NCBI GenBank assembly: GCA_043746555.1
Contig: JAYTQU010000152.1
Span: forward strand, 1 to 7,372
Reading direction: 5' to 3'
DNA from: CAZQYC01 sp043746555
GTDB lineage: Bacteria; Pseudomonadota; Gammaproteobacteria; Steroidobacterales; Steroidobacteraceae
DNA: 7,372 bases
The translations under genes and the position numbers were made by a program. The number at the start of each line of letters is the position of its first letter. Position 1 is the stretch's first letter. Below are positions 5,777 to 7,372 of this stretch, piece by piece. The notes below the pieces were generated by a model. That model was given only the letters and a program-made list of their open reading frames with translations. It ran no database searches and had not been told where the DNA came from.

Positions 5777-7372
5777 TTACTCACCTCCGACGGCATCAGC
5801 GAGCGCAATTCCCGGCGAGCGACCTTTAGCATCTTGCTCTTTGAGTGCTGCGGGAGAAAGCAGATACGCATCGAACATTCTACGCGCCACCGGCGCGGCC
5901 GCTCGACCGCCCTGACCGCCGTTTTCCACAATCACCGCGACAGCGATGCGCGGCTGATCCACTGGAGCGAAGGCGACAAACCAGGCATGATCGCGCAGGC
6001 GTTCGTCGAGATTTTTAGTCACGGCCTTAATGTTCTCGCGCTGACTGACGCTCACCATTTGCGCCGTGCCGGTCTTGCCGGCAAAAACATATTGCGCAGT
6101 TGCACCCACACCGCGCGCCGTGCCTTGAGCGCCTTGAGTAACCGCAGTCATGCCATCGATCACGACTTGCCAGTATTTTGGATCTTTCAACACGATCGGC
6201 GGCAGCGGTCGCGAGGGCACTTCGTGAACGACCTTCGTCGTTGGGTCGCGCATGGCTCGAACCAAACGAGGCTCGAATCGAAGACCGCGAGTGGCGATCG
6301 CGCTCACCGCATAGGCAAGTTGTAGCGGGGTCACCGTTAGGTACCCTTGACCGACACCGACGTTGACGGTCTCACCGGGATACCATTTTTGATCTTCGGG
6401 ACGTTTGAACGATCGGCGTTTCCATTCTTGCGACGGCAGAATGCCGGTCTTTTCCCCGCCGATGTCGAGTCCTACGATGCGACCGAAGCCGAATGGATCG
6501 AGAAAATCGTGAATCCGGTCGATGCCGAGTAGATCGGCCACGCCGAAGAAATATACGTCGCAGGATTGCTCGATAGCTTGACGAAGATTTAGATTGCCGT
6601 GTCCCGACGGTTTGAAGTCACGCCACTGGCGACCGTACGCTCTATACATCCCACCGCAAAAACGGGTGTTGTTGTCATCTCCGGTCACGACACCGTATTG
6701 CAACGCCGCGAGCGCCATAAAGGGTTTTATCGTCGAGCCGGACGGGTGCGCGCCCTGCAGTGCGCGATTGAATAACGGAATGTCGGGATCGTCGGTTAGG
6801 TTTCGATAGTCCGCGCGTGAGATTCCGCGACTAAATAAATTCGGGTCGAAGCCGGGCGTGCTGACGAGCGCCAACACATCGCCGTTGTTCGGGTCGATCG
6901 CAACCGCCGCCGCGCGTCGGCCGCGAAGCATCTGTTCCGTCGCTTGTTGCACGCGCAGGTCGATCGTTAGATAAAGATCATCGCCCTGTATGGGATCTCT
7001 GCGTTTCAAGCCGGCATCGTTTTGTCCGGCGCGTTCGACACGGCGACCTTGCGCATTGACTAGCAGTTCCTGATATCCAGTGGAGCCGTGCAATTGTTTT
7101 TCGTAGCGCTTTTCGACGCCGCTTTTACCGATCAGCGTCGTGCCCGCGTATTCGTCCATGTCGATGTTTTCCAAATCGTCGGCGCTGATCGCACTGACGT
7201 AACCGAGTGCGTGCACTGCGGTCGGTCCGAGCGGGTAGTAACGGGTGATTCGCGGCTGAACGTCGACGCCGGGAAAGTTTTGTCGCCGCACCGAAAATCG
7301 CGCCAGTTCTTCGTCCGAGAGTTGTAGTTTGATCGGAACGGATTCGAATGGCCGCCGATTGCGAATGTCTTT
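5777..7372 (-). CDS. mrdA: Penicillin-binding protein 2, transpeptidase (5' end outside window)
   Basis: PBP2 is the class B transpeptidase that crosslinks new glycan during elongation and activates RodA. The frame is open to the right edge: 531 residues are visible, and about 100 N-terminal ones, including the transmembrane anchor, are missing. A GTG at 7291 is internal, since coding continues upstream with NRRPFES and SDEELARF of the pedestal domain. Numbered from the first visible residue, active-site motifs are S213-T-I-K216 (in HPSGSTIKPF), S270-C-D272 and K433-T-G435. FPGVDVQPRITRYYPLG (32-48), VSTPGFDPNLFSRGIS (170-185) and GVGQGYLTVTPLQLAYA (339-355) are typical of PBP2 and separate it from FtsI. 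C239, D252, H258 and C271 match a zinc-binding set described for PBP2. The short tail after the last conserved helix is unremarkable. The gene ends 2 nt before rodA. Confidence 0.96.
   Translation of the reverse strand, partial: KDIRNRRPFESVPIKLQLSDEELARFSVRRQNFPGVDVQPRITRYYPLGPTAVHALGYVSAISADDLENIDMDEYAGTTLIGKSGVEKRYEKQLHGSTGYQELLVNAQGRRVERAGQNDAGLKRRDPIQGDDLYLTIDLRVQQATEQMLRGRRAAAVAIDPNNGDVLALVSTPGFDPNLFSRGISRADYRNLTDDPDIPLFNRALQGAHPSGSTIKPFMALAALQYGVVTGDDNNTRFCGGMYRAYGRQWRDFKPSGHGNLNLRQAIEQSCDVYFFGVADLLGIDRIHDFLDPFGFGRIVGLDIGGEKTGILPSQEWKRRSFKRPEDQKWYPGETVNVGVGQGYLTVTPLQLAYAVSAIATRGLRFEPRLVRAMRDPTTKVVHEVPSRPLPPIVLKDPKYWQVVIDGMTAVTQGAQGTARGVGATAQYVFAGKTGTAQMVSVSQRENIKAVTKNLDERLRDHAWFVAFAPVDQPRIAVAVIVENGGQGGRAAAPVARRMFDAYLLSPAALKEQDAKGRSPGIALADAVGGE
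5784..5788 (-). promoter_or_regulatory. Strong Shine-Dalgarno site for rodA
   Basis: The minus strand reads GGAGG, nine bases before the rodA ATG and inside the last codons of mrdA. It is the best ribosome-binding sequence in the window and fixes the rodA start. Confidence 0.8.

Noticed and set aside
5744..6325. Plus-strand open frame of 193 codons opposite the mrdA/rodA junction
   Set aside because: It runs antisense across the PBP2 transpeptidase domain, and its composition is Arg/His-rich, as in a shadow frame.
7289..7291. GTG as the start of mrdA
   Set aside because: In-frame coding with PBP2 features (RRPFES, SDEELARF) continues upstream to the right edge, so the GTG is an internal valine.

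Overview
The window looks like bacterial chromosomal DNA, about 55-60% GC by eye, from a Gammaproteobacterium or close relative. The strongest sign is gene order. On the minus strand, read from the right edge leftward, it carries mrdA (PBP2, 5' end outside the window), rodA, mltB/sltB, rlpA, a dacA-type D,D-carboxypeptidase, a D-amino-acid aminotransferase and a ybeD/DUF493 gene. This is the elongasome cell-wall cluster of gamma-proteobacteria. I cannot name the genus from sequence alone.

Layout: 7372-5777 mrdA; 5774-4629 rodA; 4632-3538 mltB (ATGA overlap with rodA); 3551-2697 rlpA (14-nt overlap with mltB); 2696-2506 the only sizeable intergenic stretch, with two adjacent arrays of roughly 12-bp repeats; 2505-1285 dacA; 1264-392 the aminotransferase; 390-127 ybeD. 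The last 126 bases at the left edge hold no clear minus-strand gene. They contain a coding-like plus-strand tail ending at 116, possibly the end of a convergent gene. lipB, which commonly follows ybeD, is not visible.

The genes form one functional set. RodA polymerises glycan and PBP2 crosslinks it for cell elongation. MltB and RlpA cleave glycan strands, with RlpA targeted by a SPOR domain. The DacA protein trims pentapeptide stems. The aminotransferase interconverts D-Ala and D-Glu, both wall precursors. YbeD is a small ACT-like protein of uncertain role. Gaps are mostly 20 nt or less or negative, so one transcript with translational coupling is likely. The rlpA-dacA gap is the only likely internal break.

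I see no wholly new system. Departures worth a look are: heptanucleotide repeats that have become the N-terminus of MltB; a PBP5-like protein with a lipobox in place of a cleavable signal; the 12-bp repeats in the dacA leader; a Cys/Asp/His/Cys set in PBP2 matching a recently described zinc site; and the aminotransferase placed inside the wall operon.
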